Positions 47,525 through 54,662 of a DNA stretch of 54,662 bases are shown one piece after another (the stretch's first letter is position 1; each line of letters starts with the position of its first letter). The translations under genes were made by a program, and so were the position numbers. The notes under the pieces were generated by a model. That model did no database searches and had not been told where the DNA came from. It worked only from the letters and a program-made list of their open reading frames with translations. The DNA lies in assembly GCA_028870275.1 (NCBI GenBank), contig JAGWPY010000032.1, forward strand, positions 1-54,662. The letters are read 5' to 3'. Source of the DNA: Gammaproteobacteria bacterium. Lineage in GTDB: Bacteria > Pseudomonadota > Gammaproteobacteria > Steroidobacterales > Steroidobacteraceae.

Positions 47525-47555
47525 GCGGCCGGAAATGCGCCGCAGCCCCGGCCGC
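47525..47555 (-). terminator. Hairpin directly after ffh
   Basis: GCGGCCGG (47525-47532) pairs with CCGGCCGC (47548-47555) around a 15-base loop, touching the ffh TAG. It would separate ffh from the rpsP promoter on the same strand. No T-run. Confidence 0.4.
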
Positions 47556-48919
47556 TAGGGCCCGAATCCCGGCGGCATCCGCCCCGCCATGCCGCGCATC
47601 ATGTTGCGCAGCATTCCGCCCTTGGCGAGCTTTTTCATGGTCTTCTGCATCTGGTCGAATTGCTTCAGGAGGCGATTGACCTCGGGAAGCTGAACGCCGG
47701 CGCCGCTCGCGATGCGCCGCTTGCGCGAACCATCGATCAGGTCGGGGCGGCGGCGCTCTCGCGGCGTCATCGAATCGATGATGCCGATCTGCCGCTTCAG
47801 AGCCTTGGCGTTCACCGCGCCGGCGGCGCGCGCCGCGTTGGCCTGGAGCTGGGCCGGAAGCTTGTCGAGCAGAGCGTCCATTCCGCCCATGCGCTGCAAC
47901 TGAGCGAGCTGTTCGCGAAGATCGGCGAGGTCGAAGGACTTGCCCGAGCCGATCTTCCGGGCGAGCTTGTCGGCCTTCTCTTGGTCGACCTGCTCCTGAA
48001 CCTGCTCGACCAGCGAGAGCACGTCGCCCATGCCGAGGATCCGAGAGGCGAGCCGCTCGGGCTGGAACAGCTCGAGCGCCGCGGATTTCTCGCCCGTGCC
48101 GATGAACAGGATCGGCTGTCCGGTCACCTGCCGCACCGACAGGGCCGCACCTCCGCGCGCATCGCCATCGGCCTTGGTGAGGATCACGCCGGTCAGGGAC
48201 AGCGCGTCGTTGAACGCCTTCGCCGCGTTCACCGCATCCTGGCCCGCCATGCTGTCGACCACGAACAGGCGCTCGTGCGGCCGGATCGCCGCCTCGAGTT
48301 CGCGGACCTCGGCCATCATCTCGGCATCGACGTGCAGTCGGCCAGCGGTGTCGAGCAACATCACGTCATACGCCTGCAGCGTCGCCTCGCCGAGCGCCCG
48401 ACGGGCGATCGCGAGTGGCGCCTCGTCGGGCGTCGCCTCGGCGAATCCCGCGCCGACCTGGCCGGCGAGCGTCTTGAGCTGCAGGATCGCGGCGGGACGA
48501 TAGACGTCGGTGCTCACGAGCAGCACCTTCTTGCCCTCTTTTTCGATCAGCCAGCGCGCCAGCTTGCCCGCGCTGGTGGTCTTGCCGGCACCCTGCAGCC
48601 CGGCGAGCATCACCACCACGGGGCGTTGCGCACGAAGATTGAGCCCCGTGCTCGGTTCGCCCATGAGCCGCGTGAGCTCGTCGTGAACGATCTTGATGAA
48701 GGCCTGGCCCGGGGTGAGGCTGCGCGTGACCTCGGCGCCGATCGCGCGCGCGCGGACGGCGTCGGTGAACGACTTGACGACGGGCAGCGCGACGTCGGCC
48801 TCGAGCAGGGCGAGGCGCACCTGGCGCACCGTTTCGGCAACGTTGTCGTCCGTCAGGCGGCCGCGGCCGGAGACCGTGCGCAGGGCCGAGGAGAGTCTTT
48901 CGGTGAGTTGGTCGAACAT
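47555..48919 (-). CDS. ffh: Signal recognition particle protein Ffh
   Basis: This 454-residue SRP GTPase has an N-domain (MFDQLTERLSSALRTVSGRG), a G-domain (GLQGAGKTTSAGKLA, DTAGRLHVD, TKADGDARGG) and a Met-rich M-domain ending MRGMAGRMPPGFGP that binds 4.5S RNA, which is also encoded in this window. The ATG at 48919 lies 8 bases after a TATACT box and lacks a clear ribosome site. It is divergent from the ccsA-like gene, the standard neighbour. Confidence 0.97.
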   Translation of the reverse strand: MFDQLTERLSSALRTVSGRGRLTDDNVAETVRQVRLALLEADVALPVVKSFTDAVRARAIGAEVTRSLTPGQAFIKIVHDELTRLMGEPSTGLNLRAQRPVVVMLAGLQGAGKTTSAGKLARWLIEKEGKKVLLVSTDVYRPAAILQLKTLAGQVGAGFAEATPDEAPLAIARRALGEATLQAYDVMLLDTAGRLHVDAEMMAEVRELEAAIRPHERLFVVDSMAGQDAVNAAKAFNDALSLTGVILTKADGDARGGAALSVRQVTGQPILFIGTGEKSAALELFQPERLASRILGMGDVLSLVEQVQEQVDQEKADKLARKIGSGKSFDLADLREQLAQLQRMGGMDALLDKLPAQLQANAARAAGAVNAKALKRQIGIIDSMTPRERRRPDLIDGSRKRRIASGAGVQLPEVNRLLKQFDQMQKTMKKLAKGGMLRNMMRGMAGRMPPGFGP

Positions 48920-48927
48920 GGCCGCCT

Positions 48928-48933
48928 AGTATA
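48928..48933 (-). promoter_or_regulatory. -10 box adjacent to the ffh start
   Basis: TATACT on the minus strand is separated from the ffh ATG by eight bases, leaving almost no leader. The -35 is not evident. Confidence 0.4.
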
Positions 48934-49015
48934 GGCAACTAGGAGAGGCGAAGTCCTTGTGTCATGATCCGGTCAGAACAAATCCCGGGTCGGCGCCACG
49001 GCGTCCAGGACTGAA

Positions 49016-49807
49016 TTGATCGTACCCATCGCACTCTTCCTGCTGTATGCCGCAGGCGCATGGCTGATGCTGCGCAGCGTCGAGGACCGCCGCCTCGAAC
49101 CGCTCGCCTGGGCCTTGAGCCTCGGCGCCCTGTTCGCCCACAGCGACGCCATTGTGCATCTGATGCGCACCGTCGGCCCGTTCTCGATCGGATTGCTCGA
49201 AGCCATCTCGTTGCTCGCCTGGACGCTCGCCGTGCTCGCCTGCCTGATCGCGCTCGAGCGTCAGTACCGCGTGCTGGGTGCGATCCTGCTCGGCAGCGCG
49301 GCGCTCGGAGCGACCGCGACCGGCAGCGGCCGGCGCTATCCGGTCGATGCGGTACCGGCCTGGGAGCTGTCGGCGCACATCCTGCTGTCGATGGCGGCCG
49401 CCGCCCTGCTGTTCGCCGCCGTGGTCACGGCCTCGATGCTCGTGCTGCTCGACCGGCGCCTGCGAACCGGGCGAATCGCCGACCTACCGGGCCTGTTGCC
49501 GCCGATCGACGTGCTCGAGAAAGTGATGTTCAGGCTGATCGGTGCCGGGTTCGCCCTGCTCACCCTGTCCCTGTTCACCGGTTTCGTGTTCGTGACCAAT
49601 CTGTTCGAGCAGCACCTCGTGCACAAGACCGTGCTGTCCCTGATCGCCTGGGTGGTGTTCGGCACGCTCATCTTCGGACGCCTGCGCTACGGCTGGCGCG
49701 GCCGAGCCGCCGTGAGGTTCACCCTGTTCGGCTTCGCAACGCTCACGTTGGCGTATTTCGGCTCCAAGTTCGTGCTCGAGGATCTGCTCGGGCGGCACTG
49801 GGGATGA
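49016..49807 (+). CDS. CcsA-like cytochrome c assembly membrane protein (YpjD)
   Basis: This 263-residue protein has about eight membrane helices and belongs to the CcsA/YpjD family related to haem-handling proteins. DAVPAWELSAHILLSMAA and HLVHKTVLSLIAW supply the conserved His residues. The E. coli ypjD gene has the same neighbours, ffh and corE/yfjD, but its role is unclear. It begins with TTG 49016; no nearer ATG is in frame. Its stop overlaps the next gene as ATGA. Confidence 0.88.
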   Translation: MIVPIALFLLYAAGAWLMLRSVEDRRLEPLAWALSLGALFAHSDAIVHLMRTVGPFSIGLLEAISLLAWTLAVLACLIALERQYRVLGAILLGSAALGATATGSGRRYPVDAVPAWELSAHILLSMAAAALLFAAVVTASMLVLLDRRLRTGRIADLPGLLPPIDVLEKVMFRLIGAGFALLTLSLFTGFVFVTNLFEQHLVHKTVLSLIAWVVFGTLIFGRLRYGWRGRAAVRFTLFGFATLTLAYFGSKFVLEDLLGRHWG

Positions 49808-51114
49808 CGCCGAGCGGCACCGCGTCCGCACCCGCATCCGCGCCTCTGTTCGTCGCGCTGGCGCTCCTGCTGCTGCTTGCGGCCTTCTTCGCCGGAAGCG
49901 AAACGGCACTGATGAGCCTGAACCGTTACCGCCTGCGCCACGCGGCCAAGGCCGGGCAGCGCGGCGCAAGGCTCGCCGAAACCCTGCTCGCGAAGCCCGA
50001 CCGATTGATCGGCCTGATCCTCCTGCTCAGCACCGTCGTGAACGTGGTAACCCCGACGATCGTCGGCATCATCGCTTTCCGTCTCGGCGGAGGAGTCCTG
50101 GTCGCGGCCGGGGTGGTCGCCTTGACGTTCGTGATGCTGATCTTCTGCGAGGTCGCACCGAAGACCTACGCCGCTCTGCATCCGGAGCGACTGGCGATCC
50201 TCGCTGCCTACGTGTACACGCCTCTGCTGCGCGGACTCTATCCGTTCGTGTGGGCGACCAACCTGCTCGCCAACGGCGCCCTGCGCGCGCTCGGCACCTC
50301 GCCGCCACAGAGCTCGCATGCCTTGAGCGGCGAGGAGTTGCGCACCGTGGTCGCCGAGGCCGGAGCCATGATCCCGCAACGGCATCGGCAGATGCTGGTC
50401 GGTATCCTCGACCTCGAGAAGGTCACGGTCGAGGACATCATGGTGCCGCGGACCGAGATCGTCGGCATCGATCTCGAGGACGACTGGGATGACATCGTCG
50501 AGCAGTTGCGCCAGAGCCAGCATACGCGGCTGCCGGTTTACGAAGGGGAGATCGACCGGATCGTCGGCGTGGTGCACCTGAAGCGCATCGTCCAGGTGCT
50601 CGCGCGCGGCCGGCTGGACCGCGAAGCGCTGATCGAGGCGGCGACCGCGCACGACACCTACTTCGTCCCCTCGGGCACGCCGCTGCACACCCAGCTGTTC
50701 AATTTCCAGAGAGCCAAGCGCCGCCTCGCCTTCGTGGTCGACGAATACGGAGACATCCAGGGCCTGGTGACGCTCGAGGACATCCTCGAGGAGATCGTCG
50801 GCGAGTTCACCACCGATCCGGCGACGATGATGCACCAGGACGTGCGCAGCGAGGCCGACGGCAGCTTCGTCGTGAACGCGGCCACGACCGTCCGGGCGTT
50901 GAACCGGTCGATGCGCTGGGCGCTGCCGATCGACGGCCCGAAGACCCTGAACGGATTGATACTCGAATTCCTCGAGACGATTCCCGAGCCCGGCACGACC
51001 TTGCGGGTGGCCGGTTACACCCTGGAAGTACTGCAGACGGCGGACAACGCCATCAAGACCGTCAGGGTCCGCCCACCGGCCGCGCGCGGCGCCCCACCTC
51101 TCGAGACTGGCTGA
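49804..51114 (+). CDS. CNNM/CBS/CorC-HlyC domain transporter (YfjD/CorE-like)
   Basis: This 436-residue protein has a DUF21/CNNM membrane domain (FVALALLLLLAAFFAGSETALMSLNRYRL split over helix and motif; later FCEVAPKTYAALHPERLA), two CBS domains (VEDIMVPRTEIVGID; FVVDEYGDIQGLVTLEDILEEIVGE) and a C-terminal CorC_HlyC domain. Relatives affect Mg or Co efflux. It is coupled to the ccsA-like gene by ATGA and converges with radA. Confidence 0.93.
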   Translation: MTPSGTASAPASAPLFVALALLLLLAAFFAGSETALMSLNRYRLRHAAKAGQRGARLAETLLAKPDRLIGLILLLSTVVNVVTPTIVGIIAFRLGGGVLVAAGVVALTFVMLIFCEVAPKTYAALHPERLAILAAYVYTPLLRGLYPFVWATNLLANGALRALGTSPPQSSHALSGEELRTVVAEAGAMIPQRHRQMLVGILDLEKVTVEDIMVPRTEIVGIDLEDDWDDIVEQLRQSQHTRLPVYEGEIDRIVGVVHLKRIVQVLARGRLDREALIEAATAHDTYFVPSGTPLHTQLFNFQRAKRRLAFVVDEYGDIQGLVTLEDILEEIVGEFTTDPATMMHQDVRSEADGSFVVNAATTVRALNRSMRWALPIDGPKTLNGLILEFLETIPEPGTTLRVAGYTLEVLQTADNAIKTVRVRPPAARGAPPLETG

Positions 51115-51130
51115 GCGCACGCGCCGGCGA

Positions 51131-52495
51131 TCAGGCGCCCCGTTCGGCCGCGAATGCCTCGACGAGGCGGCGCACGCCGTGCACCCGCATGCCCTCGGGC
51201 GGGCGCTTCGGCACGTTCGCAAGGGGCACGATGGCGGTACGGAAGCCGTGCTTGGCCGCCTCCCTCAGCCTCTCCTCGCCGAACGGCACCGGCCGGATCT
51301 CCCCGGCGAGACCGATCTCGCCGAAGGCGATCGCCTCATGCGCGACCGCCCGGTCCTCCAGGCTCGATCGGGCGGCCAGCACGATGGACAGGTCGGCGGC
51401 GGTCTCGGCGATGCGCACGCCGCCGACGACGTTCGCGAACACGTCGTGCAGGTGCAGCGCGAGCCCGCCATGGCGATGCGCCACCGCGAGCAGCATGGTC
51501 AGCCGATTGCCGTCGATACCGACGGCGACCCGGCGCGGATTGCCTCCCGGGCTCGCATCGGCGAGCACCTGCACCTCGATCAGCAGCGAGCGCGTGCCCT
51601 CGCGCAACACCGTCACGACGCTGCCGGGGGCGGCCTCCGGCCCGCGGGACAGGAACATCGCCGAGGGATTGCTCACTTCCCGCAGGCCCTGCTCGGCCAT
51701 GGCGAACACGCCGATCTCGTTCGCGGCGCCGAACCGGTTCTTGACCGAGCGCAGCACGCGGTAGCGGCTACCGGTATCGCTTTCGAAATAGAGCACCGTA
51801 TCGACCATGTGTTCGAGCACTCGCGGTCCGGCGATCTGGCCTTCCTTGGTGACGTGGCCGACCAGTACGACCGCGGTTCCGGACTGCTTGGCATGGCGAA
51901 CCAGCATGGCCGTGCACTCGCGCAGTTGCGCGACCGCCCCAGGCGCCGACTCGACCGCCGCGGACCAGGTCGTCTGGATCGAGTCGACGATCAGCACGTG
52001 CGCCCCGCACTGTGCCGCGGCTTCGATGATTCGTTCGACGCCGGTCTCGGCGATCAGCCGGGTGCCGGAGCCCGACAGGCCCAGACGGCGCGCGCGCAGG
52101 GCCACCTGCTGCAGCGACTCCTCGCCGGTCGCGTAGAGGACAGGACCCGAGGATTCGAGCGCCGCCGCGGTCTGCAGCATCAGGGTGGACTTGCCGATTC
52201 CGGGATCGCCGCCGAGCAGGGTGACCGACCCCCTCACCAGCCCGCCGCCCAGCACCCGGTCGAGTTCCGCCGAACCACTGCCGGTGCGCGGCGGAGCCTC
52301 GAGCGATTCGGTCGCGAGCGTCGAGGTCGCCGACGCCGCGCCACCGGGTGCGGTCGCGCGACGGGCCGCGCCACCCGCCGGCACGCTGTGCGAGGCCAGC
52401 GTATTCCACTCGCCGCAGGCGGGACACTGACCCTGCCACTTGGGGGAGGCATCGCCGCATAGACGGCATATGAATACCTCTTTCGACTTGGGCAT
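51131..52495 (-). CDS. radA: DNA repair protein RadA
   Basis: This 454-residue RecA-like branch-migration ATPase has an N-terminal zinc finger (FICRLCGDASPKWQGQCPACGEW), Walker A GGDPGIGKSTL, Walker B ADVLIVDSIQ-type segment (HVLIVDSIQTTW), the RadA-specific KNRFG motif (VKNRFGAANEIGVF) and a Lon-like C-terminal domain (DLSIVLAARSSL, GEIGLAGEIRPV). ATG 52495 has AAAGGACG upstream. It is divergent from the kinase gene. Confidence 0.96.
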   Translation of the reverse strand: MPKSKEVFICRLCGDASPKWQGQCPACGEWNTLASHSVPAGGAARRATAPGGAASATSTLATESLEAPPRTGSGSAELDRVLGGGLVRGSVTLLGGDPGIGKSTLMLQTAAALESSGPVLYATGEESLQQVALRARRLGLSGSGTRLIAETGVERIIEAAAQCGAHVLIVDSIQTTWSAAVESAPGAVAQLRECTAMLVRHAKQSGTAVVLVGHVTKEGQIAGPRVLEHMVDTVLYFESDTGSRYRVLRSVKNRFGAANEIGVFAMAEQGLREVSNPSAMFLSRGPEAAPGSVVTVLREGTRSLLIEVQVLADASPGGNPRRVAVGIDGNRLTMLLAVAHRHGGLALHLHDVFANVVGGVRIAETAADLSIVLAARSSLEDRAVAHEAIAFGEIGLAGEIRPVPFGEERLREAAKHGFRTAIVPLANVPKRPPEGMRVHGVRRLVEAFAAERGA

Positions 52496-52553
52496 CGGCG
52501 TCCTTTGCTTCGTTTTGTGAGCTTAGCATTGCTTTGGCGGCCGCCCGATCACC

Positions 52554-52559
52554 TATACT
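52554..52559 (+). promoter_or_regulatory. -10 box upstream of the Ser/Thr kinase
   Basis: TATACT lies 35 bases before the kinase ATG. A TTGCTT at 52529-52534 could be a -35 with a 19-base spacer. Confidence 0.4.
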
Positions 52560-52594
52560 GCGTCAGGCTGCTGGCTGCGGATTATGTTGACTGC

Positions 52595-54028
52595 ATGAGA
52601 AAAATGGGATTGATCTCGGCGATCGCCGCACGTCTTCGCATCGGCGCCCGACCGGATCCGGCGACCCCTGTCCCGGTCATCGGCGCCGACACCGCGCGCC
52701 TGCTGGACAATTTCGAACAGCGATTCGCCGAACTCAAGGCGCGCAAGCCGAACGCCACGGTGCTCGGCGACCTGTACGCGCTCGCGAGTCAGCTCGAGCA
52801 GCGCGGCCGACGCCCTCAGGCCACCGCGGTGTTCCGCCACCTGGCGCGCGTCGATGCGAACTTCCGCGACGTGGCGACCCGCTTGAAGCGGCTGATGGAT
52901 GCGGATCGCGCGCCCTCGGCCCCCTCCGCCAACGGCGTCCCCGCTCGTAGGGCGGCGTCCCCGGCGGGCACATCGCAGGCGAGCGTCACCAACGCCCCCG
53001 TGAAGCGCGCCGTCCCGGCGGCGGATGGCCGCGCGGCGCGCCCGTCCGGTCAACTGGCGGACAAGAACGCCGGCCGCGACGGTGGCGCGGCGGGAGGCCG
53101 GAACGCGACCGGCTCGGGACCCGTGGCGAATCCGCACAAGGCCCAGGACTCGACGCAGGCCCAGGACTCGACGCAGGCCCAGGGCACGCCGGCCCAACTC
53201 GGCCGCTATCGGCTCGAGAGGGAGATCGGCCGTGGCGCCATGGGCGTCGTGTATCTCGGTCGCGACCTTGCGATCAATCGGCTGGTCGCGATCAAGGCGA
53301 TTCCGCTGGCGAGCGAATTCACGGATTCCGAACTGGCCGAGGCGCGCGCCCGCTTCTTTCGCGAGGCCGAGACCGCCGGCCGGCTCAATCACCCGAACAT
53401 CGTCACCATCTACGACGTCGGCGAGGAGCGCGGCCTCGCCTACATCGCCATGGAGTATCTGAAGGGTCGGCATCTCAGCGATTTCGCGCAATCGAACGCG
53501 CTGCTCGAGCCGCGCCAGATCCTCGAGCTGGTGCGGCGCACGGCCGATGCGCTCAATTTCGCGCACAAACAGCAGGTCGTCCATCGAGACATCAAGCCGG
53601 CGAACCTGATGTTCGACGGCGCGAGCGACGTGCTGAAGATCACCGACTTCGGCATCGCGCGCATCACCGATTCGACCAGCACACGAACCGGCATCGTGCT
53701 CGGTACGCCCTCGTTCATGTCCCCCGAACAGCTCGAAGGGCGAAGCGTGAGCGGACAATCGGACCTGTTTTCCCTCGGCGTCAGCCTGTTCCAGCTCCTG
53801 ACCGGTCATCTGCCGTTCACCGCCGACTCGATGACGGGCCTGATGCAGCAGATTGCGGAGCGGCCCCATCCACCGCTGCGCGCCTTCCGGCCCGACCTGC
53901 CCGCCTGCGTCGAGGCGGTCATCGATCGCGCGCTCGCCAAGGCTCCCGAGGCGCGTTTCGAGACCGGCGCGCACATGGCCGCGGCGCTCGAAGACTGCAA
54001 GGCGCAGATGCCGGGGGGTGCCCCGTGA
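52595..54028 (+). CDS. Serine/threonine protein kinase with N-terminal helical domain
   Basis: This 477-residue protein has an N-terminal helical, TPR-like region (about 25-110: NFEQRFAELKARKPNATVLG, ASQLEQRGRRPQATAVFRHL). A disordered Ala/Pro/Gln linker (110-200) carries a tandem repeat. A Hanks-type kinase domain occupies about 203-470: GRGAMGVVYLGRD, VAIKAI, HRDIKPANLM (Asp near 331), DFGIAR, and SPEQLEG. All catalytic residues are present. No membrane helix or sensor follows, unlike PknB-type kinases. The start could also be ATG 52604. A PP2C gene follows 40 bases later, forming a kinase-phosphatase pair. Confidence 0.9.
   Translation: MRKMGLISAIAARLRIGARPDPATPVPVIGADTARLLDNFEQRFAELKARKPNATVLGDLYALASQLEQRGRRPQATAVFRHLARVDANFRDVATRLKRLMDADRAPSAPSANGVPARRAASPAGTSQASVTNAPVKRAVPAADGRAARPSGQLADKNAGRDGGAAGGRNATGSGPVANPHKAQDSTQAQDSTQAQGTPAQLGRYRLEREIGRGAMGVVYLGRDLAINRLVAIKAIPLASEFTDSELAEARARFFREAETAGRLNHPNIVTIYDVGEERGLAYIAMEYLKGRHLSDFAQSNALLEPRQILELVRRTADALNFAHKQQVVHRDIKPANLMFDGASDVLKITDFGIARITDSTSTRTGIVLGTPSFMSPEQLEGRSVSGQSDLFSLGVSLFQLLTGHLPFTADSMTGLMQQIAERPHPPLRAFRPDLPACVEAVIDRALAKAPEARFETGAHMAAALEDCKAQMPGGAP
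53141..53183 (+). repeat. 18-bp tandem repeat in the kinase linker
   Basis: The unit GCCCAGGACTCGACGCAG occurs at 53141-53158 and 53159-53176, with a partial third copy (GCCCAGG) at 53177-53183. It encodes in-frame AQDSTQ repeats in the disordered linker before the kinase domain. Confidence 0.9.
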
Positions 54029-54068
54029 GCGTAGCATCGAGAACAATGGGACCTGAATCTTGACGATC

Positions 54069-54662
54069 ATGACCAATCTACGGGGACGAATCGCGAGCGT
54101 GGCGCTGACCGACACCGGCAAGGTCCGCGAGCACAACGAGGACATGATCGCGGCCGAGCCGGACATCGGATTGTTCGTGCTCGCCGACGGCATGGGCGGA
54201 TACAACGCCGGCGAAGTCGCGAGCGGCATCGCGGTGAAGACGATCGTGAACCTGGTTCGCGAGGCCGCCGGCCGCGAGGATCTCGCCGCCCGCGACGCCG
54301 ACACCGGCCTCACCCGCCGCAGCATCGTGTTGCGTGACGCGATTCACAGAGCGAACAAAATCATCTATCACACCTCGCGCACCCAGCCACAGTGTGAGGG
54401 GATGGGAACCACCGTGGTCGCCTGCCTGTTCCACGACAACCGCGTCTCGATCGCCCATGTCGGCGATTCGCGGCTGTATCGGCTGAGAGACAACCGGTTC
54501 GAGCAGCTCACGCTCGATCACTCCCTGCTGCAGGAACTGGTCGACCGCGGGTTCTATTCGCAGCAGGAAGCTCAGCGCGCGACCAACAAGAATTACGTCA
54601 CCCGGGCCTTGGGCGTCGAACAGGCGGTCGAGGTCGAGATCACCGAGGATGGGGTGCAGAAG
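54069..54662 (+). CDS. PP2C-family protein phosphatase (partial)
   Basis: The first 198 residues are present and the gene runs off the right edge. PP2C metal-site motifs are intact: VREHNEDMIAAE, FVLADGMGGYNAGEVAS, GMGTTVVACLF and VSIAHVGDSRLYRL, followed by LDHSLLQELVDRG. It resembles Stp1/PppA soluble phosphatases and would reverse phosphorylation by the adjacent kinase. ATG 54069 is chosen; an upstream ATG at about 54045 is closed by a stop after a few codons. Confidence 0.93.
   Translation, partial: MTNLRGRIASVALTDTGKVREHNEDMIAAEPDIGLFVLADGMGGYNAGEVASGIAVKTIVNLVREAAGREDLAARDADTGLTRRSIVLRDAIHRANKIIYHTSRTQPQCEGMGTTVVACLFHDNRVSIAHVGDSRLYRLRDNRFEQLTLDHSLLQELVDRGFYSQQEAQRATNKNYVTRALGVEQAVEVEITEDGVQK

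Noticed and set aside
53141-53183. Short tandem repeat as a CRISPR-like array
   Set aside because: The units are contiguous, in frame and encode a linker, with no spacers.

Overview
The window (about 54.7 kb, very GC-rich, almost fully coding) is chromosomal DNA of a gammaproteobacterium. The evidence is gene order and content: fur/bamE divergent, ratA-rnfH, smpB-ssrA, ppsR/ppsA divergent, ffs-dnaX-ybaB-recR, gcvR-bcp, kbl-tdh, rpsP-rimM-trmD-rplS, ffh/ccsA-like/corC, and mlaFEDCB. The tmRNA tag (ANEDNYALAA) is one residue swap from the enterobacterial tag. The suf operon has a SufU-type scaffold, SufT and a Rieske protein but no sufA or sufE. With the sphingomonad-like TonB receptor and MFS carrier, this suggests a lineage near Steroidobacterales, Nevskiales or Xanthomonadales; that placement is inference. 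I see no phage, insertion sequence, integrase or CRISPR array.

Layout. 1-2277: start of fur, bamE, the rnfH/ratA pair, smpB and tmRNA. 2354-8508 (minus): an accessory run of an MFS carrier, a TonB-dependent receptor, an aldo/keto reductase, a TIGR04076-type small protein and a Gfo/Idh/MocA dehydrogenase. The last three are translationally coupled. 8558-16238: a small membrane protein, an HDOD-GGDEF cyclase, an M28-like lipoprotein that has lost key catalytic residues, another small membrane protein, the periplasmic protease Prc, an unknown coiled-coil protein and a YqiB/DUF1249 protein. 16269-21055: ppsR/ppsA, orn and rsgA. 21091-25236 (minus): dapA, a very short BamC-like lipoprotein, tRNA-Ser(GGA), 4.5S RNA, dnaX, ybaB and recR. 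25387-30258: gcvR, bcp, PIN-PhoH, bepA and mlaA. 30278-33386 (minus): mlaFEDCB. 33710-40893: an Rrf2-type regulator, sufBCDSU, sufT, a Rieske protein and a SixA-like phosphatase. 40884-43619: hslR, kbl and tdh. 43616-52495: sppA, rplS-trmD-rimM-rpsP, ffh, a ccsA-like gene, a corC-like gene and radA. 52595-54662: a Ser/Thr kinase and the start of a PP2C phosphatase.

Much of the window serves the envelope (BamE, a BamC-like protein, BepA, Mla, Prc, SppA), Fe-S assembly and ribosome or translation quality control. Both halves of the signal recognition particle are present, 4.5S RNA and Ffh. Genes are tightly packed, with many 4-base ATGA/GTGA/TTGA overlaps. At several genes a -10-like box sits only 6-8 bases before the start codon, suggesting leaderless messages. 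The least explained parts are the accessory run after ssrA, the degenerate M28 protein, the short BamC-like lipoprotein, the coiled-coil/DUF1249 pair and the kinase with an N-terminal helical domain.
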